Below, one piece after another: positions 21,938 through 33,380 of a DNA stretch of 64,000 nucleotides; position 1 is the first letter of the stretch, and every line of letters starts with the position of its first letter. The stretch comes from Oidiodendron maius Zn (Eukaryota; Ascomycota; Leotiomycetes; Myxotrichaceae): assembly GCA_000827325.1 (NCBI GenBank), contig KN832899.1:1-64000 (forward strand), written 5' to 3'. A model generated the notes under the pieces. That model ran no database searches, was not told the origin of the DNA, and saw nothing but the letters and a program-made list of their open reading frames with translations. The position numbers and the translations under genes are program-made.

Positions 21938-24103
21938 TCAGTTAGTCTCCGTTCTGAGCAGTGCTAATTGAAATTCACCTTGGGAGGAGAGATTCTTTGG
22001 TGTCAGTCTCTCTTGATCCGCAGCTGCGTGATATCCGATAAATACTGACAAAGGGCTAGCTTGAGCGAAATCCTTGGGGGGGTGTGGATGGTCGCCCGAC
22101 ACGGCAAGGGGTACTACCACTGAATTCGCAGACCGGCCTGTCAGTCATCCGTCAGTCACGGCTCAAGACATCCGTGCTCGCACGTACCAAGTTGCTTTCT
22201 GGACCCTATTGCCCCAGGTGATGAGCTACTTGAAGCTTGCTGGATTGTGGTGCTGGTATTGATGTCTCTCCGCTCTTCTCTATTAGGCATTACTTGCGGT
22301 ATAGCACCTTCCGGGTCCACCGCTGGCTCGGATTCGTTCTCGGTCGTTATTTGTATTTGCATCTCGATTGGTGGAATGGCGATACGAGCAAGGGAAGTGA
22401 ATGGTACTTGATGCGAATAGTCCGAGTCTTTCGGCCACTGACCAGATGGGAAATTTCTACACATGTCCCGCAGCCAAGACTGGACATCAACTATGTTTGT
22501 AGGGTCGAGGGCGCCGAATGCAGGGAGACCTAGGCCAATGTTATTGCACACTTCCGTATAGCTTTGTTCATATTCAATTAGTCGTGCTTCATCGGGAGGG
22601 GTTAATAGACTCACGGAATTCCCGTGTGAGCGCTAATACAGAGAGCAGGATGCAGCACAAGAAAGCTTGTTAGCCATTCCACTGGTTCAAATGCAAGTTC
22701 TTCGATAATCGTAGTTACAATCCTTTCACGTCTATCTTCAGAAAGCTTAGATGCAATACTCAGAGTAAAGTTCGTCTCTAGATGCCCATTAGCATATATC
22801 TTTTATCAAGAACGAATCTCACTCCTTACCCGCCAGGGCCTCATACACGAGTGCAGCTCCTGGGCCCCAGGTGCGCCAAAGACCGTTGACAATCGAGTTC
22901 ACTAAGGAGACTGCACGTCCCCAAAGCCATCTCGGTCGGTTCACATTTATGTCAATAGGGTCCTTGCCACTCATGTTAGACGAGCATCCAGCGATAAACT
23001 TATATCTCCAGCTTGTCGCTGTTGATTTTCTCATTAGATCGGTCCCTTTGTTCCAGTACTCGTCCCCCATGACTTTTAGCTGCTCATTGCGCTGTTCGAT
23101 ATAAGAATGAGTCTCAGGGAGTGGGGTATCGGAATGATCTGAATTCAGATGGGGTTGGTGCTTGCCACTTCGCCCTTGTATAATCTTGATTCCTCTTCTA
23201 ATCTTCTTTATGATGCTTCTCACGGCTTTTGTGTCGTCCGAGGTTGTCTTGGGCGCCGTCTCTGCCGCAGAGCTGCACTGCACTGCACAGTCATCATTAA
23301 CACTAGTATTGTCGCTAGCATTGTTGCTGGTATTATCGCTGGTATCTCTAAAGCTGGAATTATCAGAGCCGGAATCATTAGAGCCGGAATCATTAGCGCT
23401 GCAAACGCTTTGCGTACGAGAGACAGGCTCTCCGGGTTGCGTCAATTTACGGCGCTTCCTTTGGCTCGCGAGTGCTTCCGTATCAGAGTCTCCAAAGCGG
23501 GTGATGTCATTCTGAGATTCATTTGCAGTACGTATATAGCCCAGCAGCGCTTGCTCAGCCCCTTTTATACAGTCGCTTTCATCAGAGGCACGCTCTCGAC
23601 ATGGTTGAAAAGTGAAACTGCGGTTACTTAGTATGCAGACTGCGCCCGGGCATTATAATGACATACCAGTCCTTTTCCGAAAAGTTCCACGGGACAGGCT
23701 GGTAGTAAAAGTCGTATATTCTTTGCGCAGAAATGCTGATAGGATTAAGAAAAAGGCTGCGGCCTTCTGGTGTACTGCAGCGTTGGCAACCTGACGTATA
23801 AAAGAGTTCACAGGAGTAAAATTTCTGTCCTGGATAGCTTTTTAAAGTGAAGGGTGCGATAACTATTTGAATAGCCGCCCAATGGCTGCCTTCCTGGATG
23901 ATGAAGTGGATGAATGTCGACTCGGACACAGTGCCTGACAGCGACAAATGCTTCTTGGTTGTTAAATGTGCTTTCTCTTGATCTTCTCGCGATATATAGA
24001 ACGAGTTGGTGCTGCAAGCTGCCTGGAATTCGATCTCTTCCATCTCTCTTACGGGGAAGGGCAGTGCGGGAGGAGAGGAACGATTCGGCGTTACGGTTAC
24101 CAT
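21938..24103 (-). CDS. Orphan five-exon protein (653 aa)
   Basis: Exons 23667-24103, 22830-23617, 22615-22777, 22188-22561 and 21938-22137; the four introns are 49-53 bases and all phases agree. The N-terminal 145 aa are a mixed alpha/beta-looking region (EEIEFQAACSTNSFYISRE). A basic patch (SQRKRRKLTQ) precedes a long S/N/D-rich disordered run, then KKIRRGIKIIQGRSG. A helical region with WLWGRAVSLVNSIVNGLWR and GPGAALVYEALAGE follows, resembling the W-x-G stretch of the genes at 17502 and 30211. The tail is S-rich. Family unknown. The ATG lies inside a palindrome (24077-24139), so the true start could be further upstream. Confidence 0.65.
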
Positions 24104-24139
24104 TTTTGAAAAATGGTAACCGTAACGCCGAATCATTCC
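24077..24139. repeat. Near-perfect 31-bp inverted repeat
   Basis: Arms 24077-24107 and 24109-24139 face each other around one central base. The inner 26 base pairs are perfect and one mismatch occurs in the outer five. It spans the start codon and first codons of the minus-strand orphan, so the same MVTVTPN coding start is written on both strands. It looks like an inverted duplication of the gene's own start rather than a transposon end. Confidence 0.85.
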
Positions 24140-24602
24140 AAAAGCAGTACCTTTTAGCTCTTCCAGCACGGACCAATCAATACATAGCCACAAGGTGGGA
24201 CCGTCGATCCCGTCCTTCCAACATTGGCTGGCACCCCAATCTCCGTCCCAGCAAAGGGAAATGTGACCCTGATCTTGGTGTTTAGACTAAAGATGCAGTC
24301 CGTCCACACATGTTGGAATGCCATGCCGTGGCTCGTATCTATTGCGGAATGATCCACAAAGTCCGTGGTCCGCAAAGATTCACGGATATAATCGATTCGG
24401 ATGCACTGTGTTCCTCAACACGCCAAGTATTGCTTGCTATCTGTGTCTAATTGTGGAGTTTACGACTGGATACATAAGAAGAGGTGCAGAACGAGGCAAC
24501 CGCCAAGTGACTTCCTCAATTCATTCCTAGCCACTACGTCTCGTTCTCCTTGTTGTCCTTCACCGACCATACCTGGCAATCACCCGCTGCCCTCTTTACC
24601 CC
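24140..24602. other. Divergent intergenic region
   Basis: It lies between two divergent orphan genes. A minus-strand frame at 24154-24375 reads partly coding-like (VTFPFAGTEIGVPANVGR) and may be an upstream exon of the 653-aa protein, but I could not splice it in. Confidence 0.35.
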
Positions 24603-27600
24603 ATGTCCCTCAACCCCATTCGTCCACCACTCCTACCACAATCTTCCTCTTCCATGTCCCAGCAGCCTTCCTTCATGGACAAGTGGCACCAGAGGCTGTT
24701 CACGGATCTCTCCGTCCCTAGTTCACAGCAACACATTATAGGTGACTTGCGCCAAGACGTTCGCTCCTTCGAAGAGAAGACTACCCAGTTATTGCATACC
24801 GAGAACATCGAATTTGTTCTGCTCTGGTGCAAGTACTGCCCTGTTGAAAATTTAGATCACCGCGCCAAGCTGTTATCAGAACGACCAGAGTCTGAGCTCG
24901 ATGCTGTTCTGCGCGATCTCCCTCCGAAGAAGCCTGCGATCTCGTTGCACTACAATGGCGAGCACAATAAGCTATACAAAGCGAAGGAAATTGTGCGACG
25001 ACTTGACGAAGTCTTTCCAACTTTGTCATCCTGGGATCTATCATGGTGGGAGCCTGGTATGGCTCCTGACCAGGTCGCTCAGACCCTTAACGAGAGAGCG
25101 TGTGTCTTGCTCAACATACCCTTCTCCGAGGTTACGAGATGGTTCTGCGGACTTCCGTCACCCATCATGGAAGATCGGCGGCGGGCTCTCCTCGCAATTC
25201 GATACGAGCTTTGTAGACGCCTTACCACTAACCCAACCTTTAAAACCGAACTTGAACAAGTCAACTCGGTAGTGTTCATTCTAACCCAGTGGATTATAAT
25301 CAGATCTGATAAGTGAATAGCTTCTAGAGGACGGAATACCTCTTGTATGGTGGCCTGTCTCTACTTCTCTATTCTCTCCCGACGACGAACGACCTGATCC
25401 GTCTGATGCCTTCGCCTTTCTCTCTTTCGGGATCCACGACGTGTTTCTAGCACCGAATCTGTCGCCGACGCAACGACTGGATTGCCTGAGGTATCTGGAC
25501 AAGAGATACAGAGATATTATAGAGACAGAAGATAGCAGTTTCTGGCGGCAGAACCTCCCCCCGGTGGATTGGCGCACAGAGATCTCGGACTTCGATAAAC
25601 AACCCCTAGCAGGTGCTTGTCTGGATGCCAGTGACACGAACGCCACTTCCTCTGTCTACAAGGTGGTCGAGGATTGCCAACAGACACCCGACCCGTCAAC
25701 TATCAACACTATGGATCAAGCGAGTGATGTTGCGGACTGGCAGGGGCTTCTGCATTGGCGAGTAACGGAGGCTGAAGATTTCTGGAAATCAGCTTGCGAC
25801 AAAGACAAACGCCTCATTGATCTCTATCTGCCTTGCTTACGCGAGGATTCCGCGCAGAATCACTCATCGGATTCTCTCCAGCACTGCCAATGGCAGCCAC
25901 CAGCTGCAGACCAGACACAGAAGAGTGAACAAGCCCGCAACGTCAACTCACATGTACTTGATCACTTTGGCGCGGTACCTTTCACCGAGGTGATAAAAGC
26001 CGCATTTAGGGTTAAGTCATGGGAGATTGAGAAGCTCGAGGCTTGCCTTGAACGTATTTACCATCTGCAGTGCGAGTTCGACTATATCCAAGATGTAAGT
26101 TCCTTCGCGGCTCGAACCAATATAAGCGCTGATAGAAGAGTCAGGAACTTGCCTCTAAATATCCTTTTGTGTCCTGTCTCATCTCGTCTAAACTTGGACT
26201 CACTGGGATGTTTGCTCCAATCCAAGACTTGCTTGCCAGTAATGTACCTATAATCAATGTTTTCAAGTACTTTGAGGTTCTGTCCGTTCAGTATAGAGAC
26301 GCTCAAACGCCAGAACCACCTAGGCCATGGAATGGTGAATTCTCGAGCGACTTTACCTTCTGGGATGATATAAACTTCAAGGTCCCTTGGGAGCTTGCCG
26401 AATCCATGACAAAGAAGCACATGGAGTTATTTGAATCATTATGTAACGAAGACTTCCCCAGGTCAGATCGTCTTAGCAGCATCGATGAGATATCGAAATT
26501 TCTTTCAAACGATGTAAGGGAATGCGTTCTCGCTGATGGCTCGTTGGTTACAAAATTAGCCGACCTTGAGAGGGTAAGTTCATCATTTTGTGAGGTATTT
26601 TGGTGTAATAGATGAATAGGTATTCTGGCAATTCCGAAATGACTTCGCCGCATCTGCAGTACATCAAGGCCTTGCCTCTGCAGGAAAAGACCCCCGGCAG
26701 ACGTTGATATTCAACAAAATGGCGAATACAAGGAACAATTACCAACTTTATCGGCAACATCGGCATGAGATTCCCAGGTTGACATTTCTACCTCCTTATA
26801 CTACAGGGCGATGCTCACAGAAAGAACGGCAGAAACTTTTCAGATTTCCCGAATACGCTAAATGGCGACAGCAAGGTCAGTATGACGATCTTGCCTATCA
26901 ATACAGGAGCGACAAATCGTCAGCTCCAGAGAGGCCGTGGCCGGAGTCACTTCCGTCCTGGGTCCAATACGTTTTTCAATGTTTCAATTTCCTTTATCAC
27001 CACCGCGCCGCTACTAGCCAACATCTGGATCTAGAGAAAGGCAGTCATGCAGACATATCAGTGACCAACTTTTCACGCAATTCCTCCGAAGAAGGAGCCA
27101 GAAGACTGTCATCCACCATAGGACATCAATCCGCCACTAACGTCTTCAGGTTGGGACCATACAAGGGAGAGGAAGGCGAAGTCAAGAAATCTCTCGCGCA
27201 CAAGAGAACCTGCTTAACTGGGCTTCTTTCAGCGTATAGTGCGTTGCATAAACCGATGCAGACTCGGACTATTTCCAGTTCAGCGCAAGTTAGCTTGAAG
27301 CTTAGAGTCGACTGGCAATGGGTAAGCAGGAGATTAGGCCTTTTGATAAGGCCATTGCCGGCTGTTAGAAGCCTTCAATCCGTTCTACCTTCTTGTCTTC
27401 GTGGTCCATCAAGCAACGAATCTTTGTACTCGAACTCTGAGACGTGCCTACCAAATATACGCGTCGTCAAGGAAGATCCAGATTTACCTCCGCCAAGTTT
27501 GCGTTCTTCTCCACAGGACGACTCAATGCAGGGCAATATCAATATCGGGCGGGCCCATCAAGCGGAAAGAGAGCTCTATTTGGGTAATACTTTAGTTGAG

Positions 27601-28079
27601 TATATATTAACTACTCTCGAAACAATGAACTTATACTGACAGGTACTAGCATGACTGGAGATCAAGTATTGGAGTCGTATACACTTTTACATCTCTCTAA
27701 CGTGACTGAGTACGGGAAGGTTTTGCTGGAGCACCTCGAGGACCAGTTTGGTAGTTTACAAAATCTCCCGGGCATTGTTGAGCTCCCCGACGAGACTTGG
27801 GAGGTAGTTGTGCATCGCCAATATGTTTCAGAGTTCCATGCCAAGCTCAGTAAACTATTTCCCCTTTGTTGTGTCAATCTAGACTATGACCCCATGGAAC
27901 CAAGTAAGGCGGAGATAGAACGTTTTGGTAACTATGAAGTAGCGAAATGGCAGAAAGAAGCTGCTTTTATCGACCGAGCGCAATTAATGATGGATGCATG
28001 GCCTAAAGCTGCTCGGTATTACAACATACGGGCAGAAATGATCGGTGAAGAGGAGCCCCAGGACACAGAGGGACTTTGA
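24603..28079 (+). CDS. Large orphan protein (about 1089 aa)
   Basis: Exons 24603-25268, 25321-26094, 26145-26573, 26620-27583 and 27643-28079; introns are 46-59 bases and phases agree throughout. The protein is soluble, with many W, E and R residues and long helical stretches (LFTDLSVPSSQQHIIGDLRQ; LERIYHLQCEFDYIQDE). Near residues 690-900 there is a basic, less ordered region. The C-terminal 150 aa look folded (LLEHLEDQFGSLQNLPGIV). There is no Walker motif, signal peptide or membrane segment. I recognise no family. It is the largest orphan here and is divergent from the 653-aa orphan. Confidence 0.7.
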
Positions 28080-28542
28080 GAATTGCGCAGCGCGGGATTC
28101 TCTATTGAGCAAGAGGATATGGGTTTGTTGTTCCAGTATTGCATTTTACTTTCTTTGCTCGTACGGTACCTAAGCGTATATCCTACATATTACTATAACT
28201 ATCACCTTTACTTGTCAGCCTCGTAGCCAAAGTTAAGGTACCTTTCTTCCCCCACCTATTATTTGATTACTAGACGGTGAAAACTAATAAGTCGTTCATA
28301 TCTTGACGTGGGCAGAGAGAATAGCATGTAGAGACAAGCTCTGAGTCGATTGACATGCTTGCATGGTGACACTACACTGTTTTACCTTGCATCGACTAGC
28401 AAATGCACGATACCTGTAACATGTAAAACTCAGAACTGAAGATAAAGCACCTTATAAGCCCATATGTCCCTCGCTGTTATATTTCCGACTTTCTACAGAA
28501 AAGTGATTACTGCATAATCTTTCCGTCGTGATTCAAGGGTCA
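28080..28542. other. Intergenic, nothing seen
   Basis: Terminator and promoter space between two plus-strand orphan genes. There is no gene or clear repeat; a CCTTATAAG TATA-like element lies near 28450. Confidence 0.4.
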
Positions 28543-29266
28543 ATGGGCAAAATATTCGACGATTTCCGCAACCTCTGGGCTGCGCCACTCAATGGGTCAG
28601 CTATCAATAAAACTCAAGCCTTTTCTTTCCATTACGCTATCTTCGAATTTAGTGGTAGGAAGTCAAAGATTATCGGCCATTCCTACCGGGAGGATCCGGT
28701 TTCCTCGGACAAGTTAACCAACGACAGTTCATAGACCGATCTTCATTCGCGGATTACAGGAGGGTGGTGCTCTTATGGACATAAGAGTATATGGACAGCG
28801 GAAGCATTTGACGATGTGTCTAAAGGAAGAAGCTCTGTTTTCATGTGTGTTCCTCCTCTCCCACCCATCATAATACAACAATAAACTTAATAGTGGCATA
28901 AGTTTTGTAGATATTATTGATCCACATGACAATCCGCATAAACGCTTAGAAAAAACAAAGGAGAGGATTATAAACTACCAGTTATTGATCTCGTCTACAT
29001 TGAAACCGAATACGCCGGACGAGACCCCGGCATTTCTTTTTCTGGCGCAGAGGGAGACTCAGAATCAATTCTTCCAAGTTTTCTGGGAGTACTGGATGGA
29101 TGTTGATTTAGACGGAGTGGTTGAGCCCCATGATGTAGTGCAAGATGTGTTAGGGAGAGCAGCCGTCGCGATGGGGTTTGGCCGCAACGCCCTAGACAAC
29201 TTAGAAGATTTGATCGAGGAGTATATGAAGGATAGAACCCTTAGGCAAATCGGAGGATTTGTCTGA
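28543..29266 (+). CDS. Orphan three-exon protein (189 aa)
   Basis: Exons 28543-28654, 28760-28844 and 28894-29266, with introns of 105 and 49 bases. The splices fuse AIFEFSG to GWCSYGHKSIWTAEAFDD and SSVFI to GISFVDIIDPHDN in frame. The protein is mixed, then acidic and helical at the C-terminus (NALDNLEDLIEEYMKDRT). There is no signal peptide or membrane segment. Family unknown. The second intron uses a less common GTGTGT donor, so that junction is the weakest point. Confidence 0.6.
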
Positions 29267-30210
29267 AGAAAATAGTAAGAACTATATTCCTCGCAAGTTA
29301 CTTGGTTTGATCTGCCTTCCCCAGTATATACATAGCTCGCCTTGCAAAGCAGTGTAGAGTAAACACGTCTGCAGATGTGGATATGTGAGACAGAGGCTGA
29401 CCATTTGATCGTCTACTGGGGTCATAGCTCGGTAGGTCTCTTGATGTCTGGGTCTTGAGATCAGCATAACGGACGGGAAAAGGGGAGAACAACTAATTCC
29501 CAAACATGCAGTGATGGGAAAACTCCACCTGCCGCCGACCTTGCCCTGGCCAGTACATAGAAAGGCCGAGATGCCGTATGACGGATGTCTCACAGTCATG
29601 GCCAAAAACAAACCGCTTTTGGTGTTTACCCTCCTACGCCATCATGCACATGCATGACTGTCCACAGCGGTCACAATAAATGCCAAAAGGATTGGTGTTA
29701 CGGGCTTTTAGGGGCATCTCAGCCGCTAGCTTAGAAGCTGGAACAGGGTCTCTTACAGATGTTTTCCTGGCAGCTCTCCGACAAGATTTGCTGGTATGCT
29801 AATTACTACCGCTCTGCGTTGCCTTGCATTTGGCTTCCTTGCCACTGCGTAGCACCAGAGTATTTCTATGCGGGATTCTGTCAGCGTAGGGCCAGCACCA
29901 AGAAGCCTCTTCGACCCTCAATATATATTTGCCATGTCAGCAAAAACAAAGTAAACCCCCGAGGAATAGGGACTGCTTGCTAATTACTCCACTTAACTAG
30001 TCAAGAACGGCGCATGGCTGCAACGTAACATCAAAGGCATACCCAGGCTGTCCATCCCATGTACTGCCCGAGGGGTGCCTTACAAGCGTCGCATGCCCGT
30101 CTGCACCCAAAATATATACGCTGCCTAGTGAACCTTTTTTGCTCAGAATCTTCCAGACTATATTGACATTGTTTCAGTTTATTGCCTTCCATCTTCTCAA
30201 TCACCTCGTG
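29267..30210. other. Intergenic with a dispersed repeat
   Basis: No gene is supported. Bases 29611-29704 align with 32346-32442, and both lie roughly 460-510 bases upstream of a start codon. The remainder is featureless. Confidence 0.4.
29611..29704 (+). repeat. Upstream repeat, copy 1
   Basis: Shared order with 32346-32442: GCTTTTGRTGYTTACC, a CTCCTWYRC block, ATYATGCAYATGCA, CCACAGYG, CAATWMAA, AAAAGG and TTRGYGTTAC. The palindromic core ATGCAYATGCAT could be a protein-binding site. Confidence 0.5.
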
Positions 30211-31343
30211 ATGTTAACCCAGCGAACTTCATGGTCCTGTCTGGATCATCTCACTGAAATTAAACGGGACCTTGCGGGATCTACTGACTCTGACGACATC
30301 ATTTTGGATATGAGTAACCACCTAGAAGATATTATCTTGACTGCCCGCGGAATATATCCACCACTGCCACCAAGCTCGCTGTCATGGACTATAATGCTGA
30401 AATTAATCGGTAGGGCGCATCGGCTGTGTCACGAAATAGGAAAGATTCTCCACGGCACGATCAGTGAATATCAAACAGATCCAATGCTCTTGCTAAACAA
30501 AGAAGATGAAGAAATGGGCTATTCGGATTGCACAGCCAAATTTAAACCGGTGAGCCTAAGTGATGAGACCAGAGAAGAATTGTATCCCATAGAGTGCCAG
30601 CTTAGAAAGGTCTCACTTGGCCTGCGGATGTTCGATAATGCTACAAAGTAGAGATTTCAAAAATATATGAAAAGATAGTAGCTAACGCTCTTCCAGCCCC
30701 TCTACGTCTCTCAAAGAGCTAGAGATGACCGCGGAACACCTTGATGACGGGCTTATAGGAGCGGAGCCCAAGCCTCCTAAGATAGTTCAAGTTAGGCTCG
30801 ACATTCCTCCAAATCTTTCGTAAAGGCCCTAACAAGAAGTAGCAACCTTCGAATGAAAGACAGGTGCGACCAACCATTGCCATGTTCTCCGTATCGCCTG
30901 GGACGGTGTGGACGGGTGGAAAGCTACAGCGTCATATGGCAGAAGCGAGCTTCGAAAATGATATCGACTCACTCAAACCTGATCAACTGTCCTTTGTGTT
31001 GACCCAGATAGACGAGATGAATAAGTGCCACCCTTACGCCGGGAATAAATTTAAGTTGCTATCGGCTAAGGCTAATAGTAATGGTGTATTATTCTGTGTT
31101 GAAAAACCTCTTTCTGTTCCGCGTCCACCTGTCATGCCTCCATCTATCGAGCGTCTTCAACCAAAAGGAAAGCTGATTCAATTTGAAATTGGTATTTCTA
31201 GAGGGAGACAGGTTCTGAGGTGGTTAGAGCCGACAAGGATAGAAGAGGTGGAGATACAAGAGAAACAAGACAAGACCATGACTGAAACAGATGTAACATT
31301 GGGGGCAAACGCTAGAAGTGACGATGAATATGAGAGAATTTGA
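30211..31343 (+). CDS. Orphan protein with W-x-G region (347 aa)
   Basis: Exons 30211-30647, 30697-30819 and 30860-31343; introns are 49 and 40 bases, the second with a CCTAAC branch. The N-terminal 145 aa are helical (HLTEIKRDLAGS, NHLEDIILTARGIY). Residues 190-250 contain SPGTVWTGGKLQRHMAEASF followed by helices, resembling PPTVWAGG in the 17502 gene. The C-terminus is acidic and probably disordered. Family unknown. The short second intron makes that junction less certain. Confidence 0.6.
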
Positions 31344-32345
31344 AGCGATTGATAGTTTCTGCCCAGTTCCAGAAAACCCCGGCTATCTTCTCAAGGTCTC
31401 AACACCACAAATATGGCTAATGTTTTGGTTCACAATCTGATTGAGGTCTCAACACCTCCGAACTTGATTATCCTGTAATTATTTTCTTAAATATCATTCT
31501 TCAAATGTAGATAGGGCCGATGTTGCATCATATTTATCGCCGCTATAGGACTGTATTCAATGGTACAATCATATTGAGATGATGCCCCTGGAAGGAGTCG
31601 TCTTGTTGATATCTCTTGATACATTATCATGCGACCAGATCTTGACCTTCTCAATATTTTCGAAGATTCCGTCCATCAAGTCGACTTGATGACGCAAAAG
31701 TCTCAACCCCTTTCGGGATCATAACCAGGCTCGCTGCTTCCGTCGCCATTTCTCTCTCCTAGAATTATGCTCATACCTGTCAGGGGATCATCATTCTTCC
31801 TGGAGCCAGTATCTATCTAGCGTGATTAAATGACCGCTTAGCATAGGCTATTCGAAGGCTATTAGGAACAACCGCATGGGACGCGGAAAAGGCCCGTTCT
31901 AGCTTCAAAGCCGCAGCTATACAGAGTCTTTGTACACTATATCTGCAACCTGCAAGTCTGTACCGCTAGCCCTTTGTATCATATCGTGACCAATGGGTAC
32001 AGTCGTGCATGGTGCAGGATAGTGTAGGGGAAACACCAAAAGCCATTTCTTTGGCCACAGCTAGAGTCATCTGCCACATTGCATCTTGGCTTTCCATGTA
32101 CTAGCCAAGTGAGGTTGGCATGTAGGCAGGTCTTTCCCATGAATGGCATATACTAAGATCCACACCTGAGAATCCGGTGTACTTTCGGGGCTTGCTGCAT
32201 AGATCCGCATACGCCCATATTTCTTCTTCGAGATGGCAAAGGATCATGCGCATCGTTATGTAGTAGACTGCAAAGTGGAGAAAGCTCATTTGAGCATTAT
32301 AATATTCAATGTAATGTAGTGACTGGCCAGTACTAAACGCATTTG

Positions 32346-32442
32346 AGACAGCTTTTGATGCTTACCGCTCCTTCCTATACTATTATGCATATGCACAACT
32401 GGCCCCATTGGCCACAGTGCAATTCAAAAGGGTTAGCGTTAC
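32346..32442 (+). repeat. Upstream repeat, copy 2
   Basis: Diverged partner of 29611-29704 in the same orientation. It keeps the GCTTTTGATGCTTACC block and the ATTATGCATATGCA palindromic core. Confidence 0.5.
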
Positions 32443-32803
32443 ACACTTCCGGGTTGCAGACAGCATACGCCCTTGTTATATGAAGCTACGACTCGGAGCG
32501 TTATCTCCGAAATTCATTTACGATATGCAACAAAAAGGTTTGATCCAGTAAAACGGCCTGTTATTGGCCGTTTATTGTAGAACATGCTTGGTGTGAAATT
32601 AGCCTTTCGATCTAGACAGGGCTACCTGCATGTGTTTTCTTCGTTCTTGTGCTGCATCATTTTCAGCTACCCTACCAGATATTCACCGACTCCCCACATT
32701 CCCTTCTTAAATTAGCATGCTTTGTCTGTCCTGGTGCTGCTAGTAATTGCAGGGTGATGCCATGCAGTACGGTTGTATTTCCTTGTTCTGCCTAGTAGAT
32801 AGA

Positions 32804-32811
32804 CTATATAA
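32804..32811 (+). promoter_or_regulatory. TATA box of the 72-aa gene
   Basis: CTATATAA lies 102 bases upstream of the ATG at 32906, followed by a pyrimidine-rich leader. Confidence 0.55.
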
Positions 32812-32905
32812 CCAGTCTATCCCGCATTCCTACAGCTCTTTTCTTTCAGCAGAAACTTTCTTCTATCAAGGCACCATCACGCGAGATCCAAGTAAAATAA
32901 TCATT

Positions 32906-33173
32906 ATGCCAGGCAGGTTCACGTACATGTATGGCAAATTAACCGGCTATATGCCCGAAAAAAACAAACCTGCTCCACGTAAATCTTCTCATCTCATTAT
33001 CGATCTAACGGAGACTAACTGATAAAGCTTATCAAAAACCAAAGCCGAAACCTCTACCTTCTAACGAAGAAGATCAAAGGAACAGTCAAAACAATGGCGT
33101 GTGGTATGGACATGAACGAGACAAGGGGCAGCAATCTAATGGCGAGAAGAACGGTGGGAATAATAGCATGTAG
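32906..33173 (+). CDS. Small two-exon polar protein (72 aa)
   Basis: Exons 32906-32978 and 33028-33173 joined by a 49-base intron with a textbook GTAAAT donor, ACTAAC branch and AAAG acceptor. The protein begins MPGRFTYMYGKLTGYMPEK, continues with a K/P repeat (YQKPKPKPLPSNEE) and ends N/G-rich (EKNGGNNSM). There is no signal peptide or cysteine. Family unknown. The well-formed intron and TATA box are the main evidence that it is real. Confidence 0.6.
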
Positions 33174-33380
33174 AAGACAAGAAAATTGTTAACTGTTCAA
33201 TCCCAAAAATATTTTTCTTGAAGCCGGCTACCAGTTTCTTGTGTTCCTAGTAGGAGTGGCTTTTTCAGGCCCTAGCTAAGCACATCTTCTAGTATCCGGA
33301 ATAGAATCAGTATTTTCCCGCTGAATAGATGAAATTACATGTGAAACGGAGGGACGCAGGCATCTCTGTGCTGCTGTTAT

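Larger units (their letters stand above)
31344..32905. other. Long intergenic stretch with repeat
   Basis: No gene is supported over 1.5 kb. A short repeat (GAGGTCTCAACACC) occurs twice, near 31392 and 31443. The upstream repeat copy 2 is at 32346-32442 and a TATA box at 32804 serves the next small gene. Confidence 0.45.

Noticed and set aside
27322-27368. Possible extra intron in the 1089-aa gene
   Set aside because: Donor and acceptor look fair, but removing 47 bases breaks the frame that joins correctly to the last exon.
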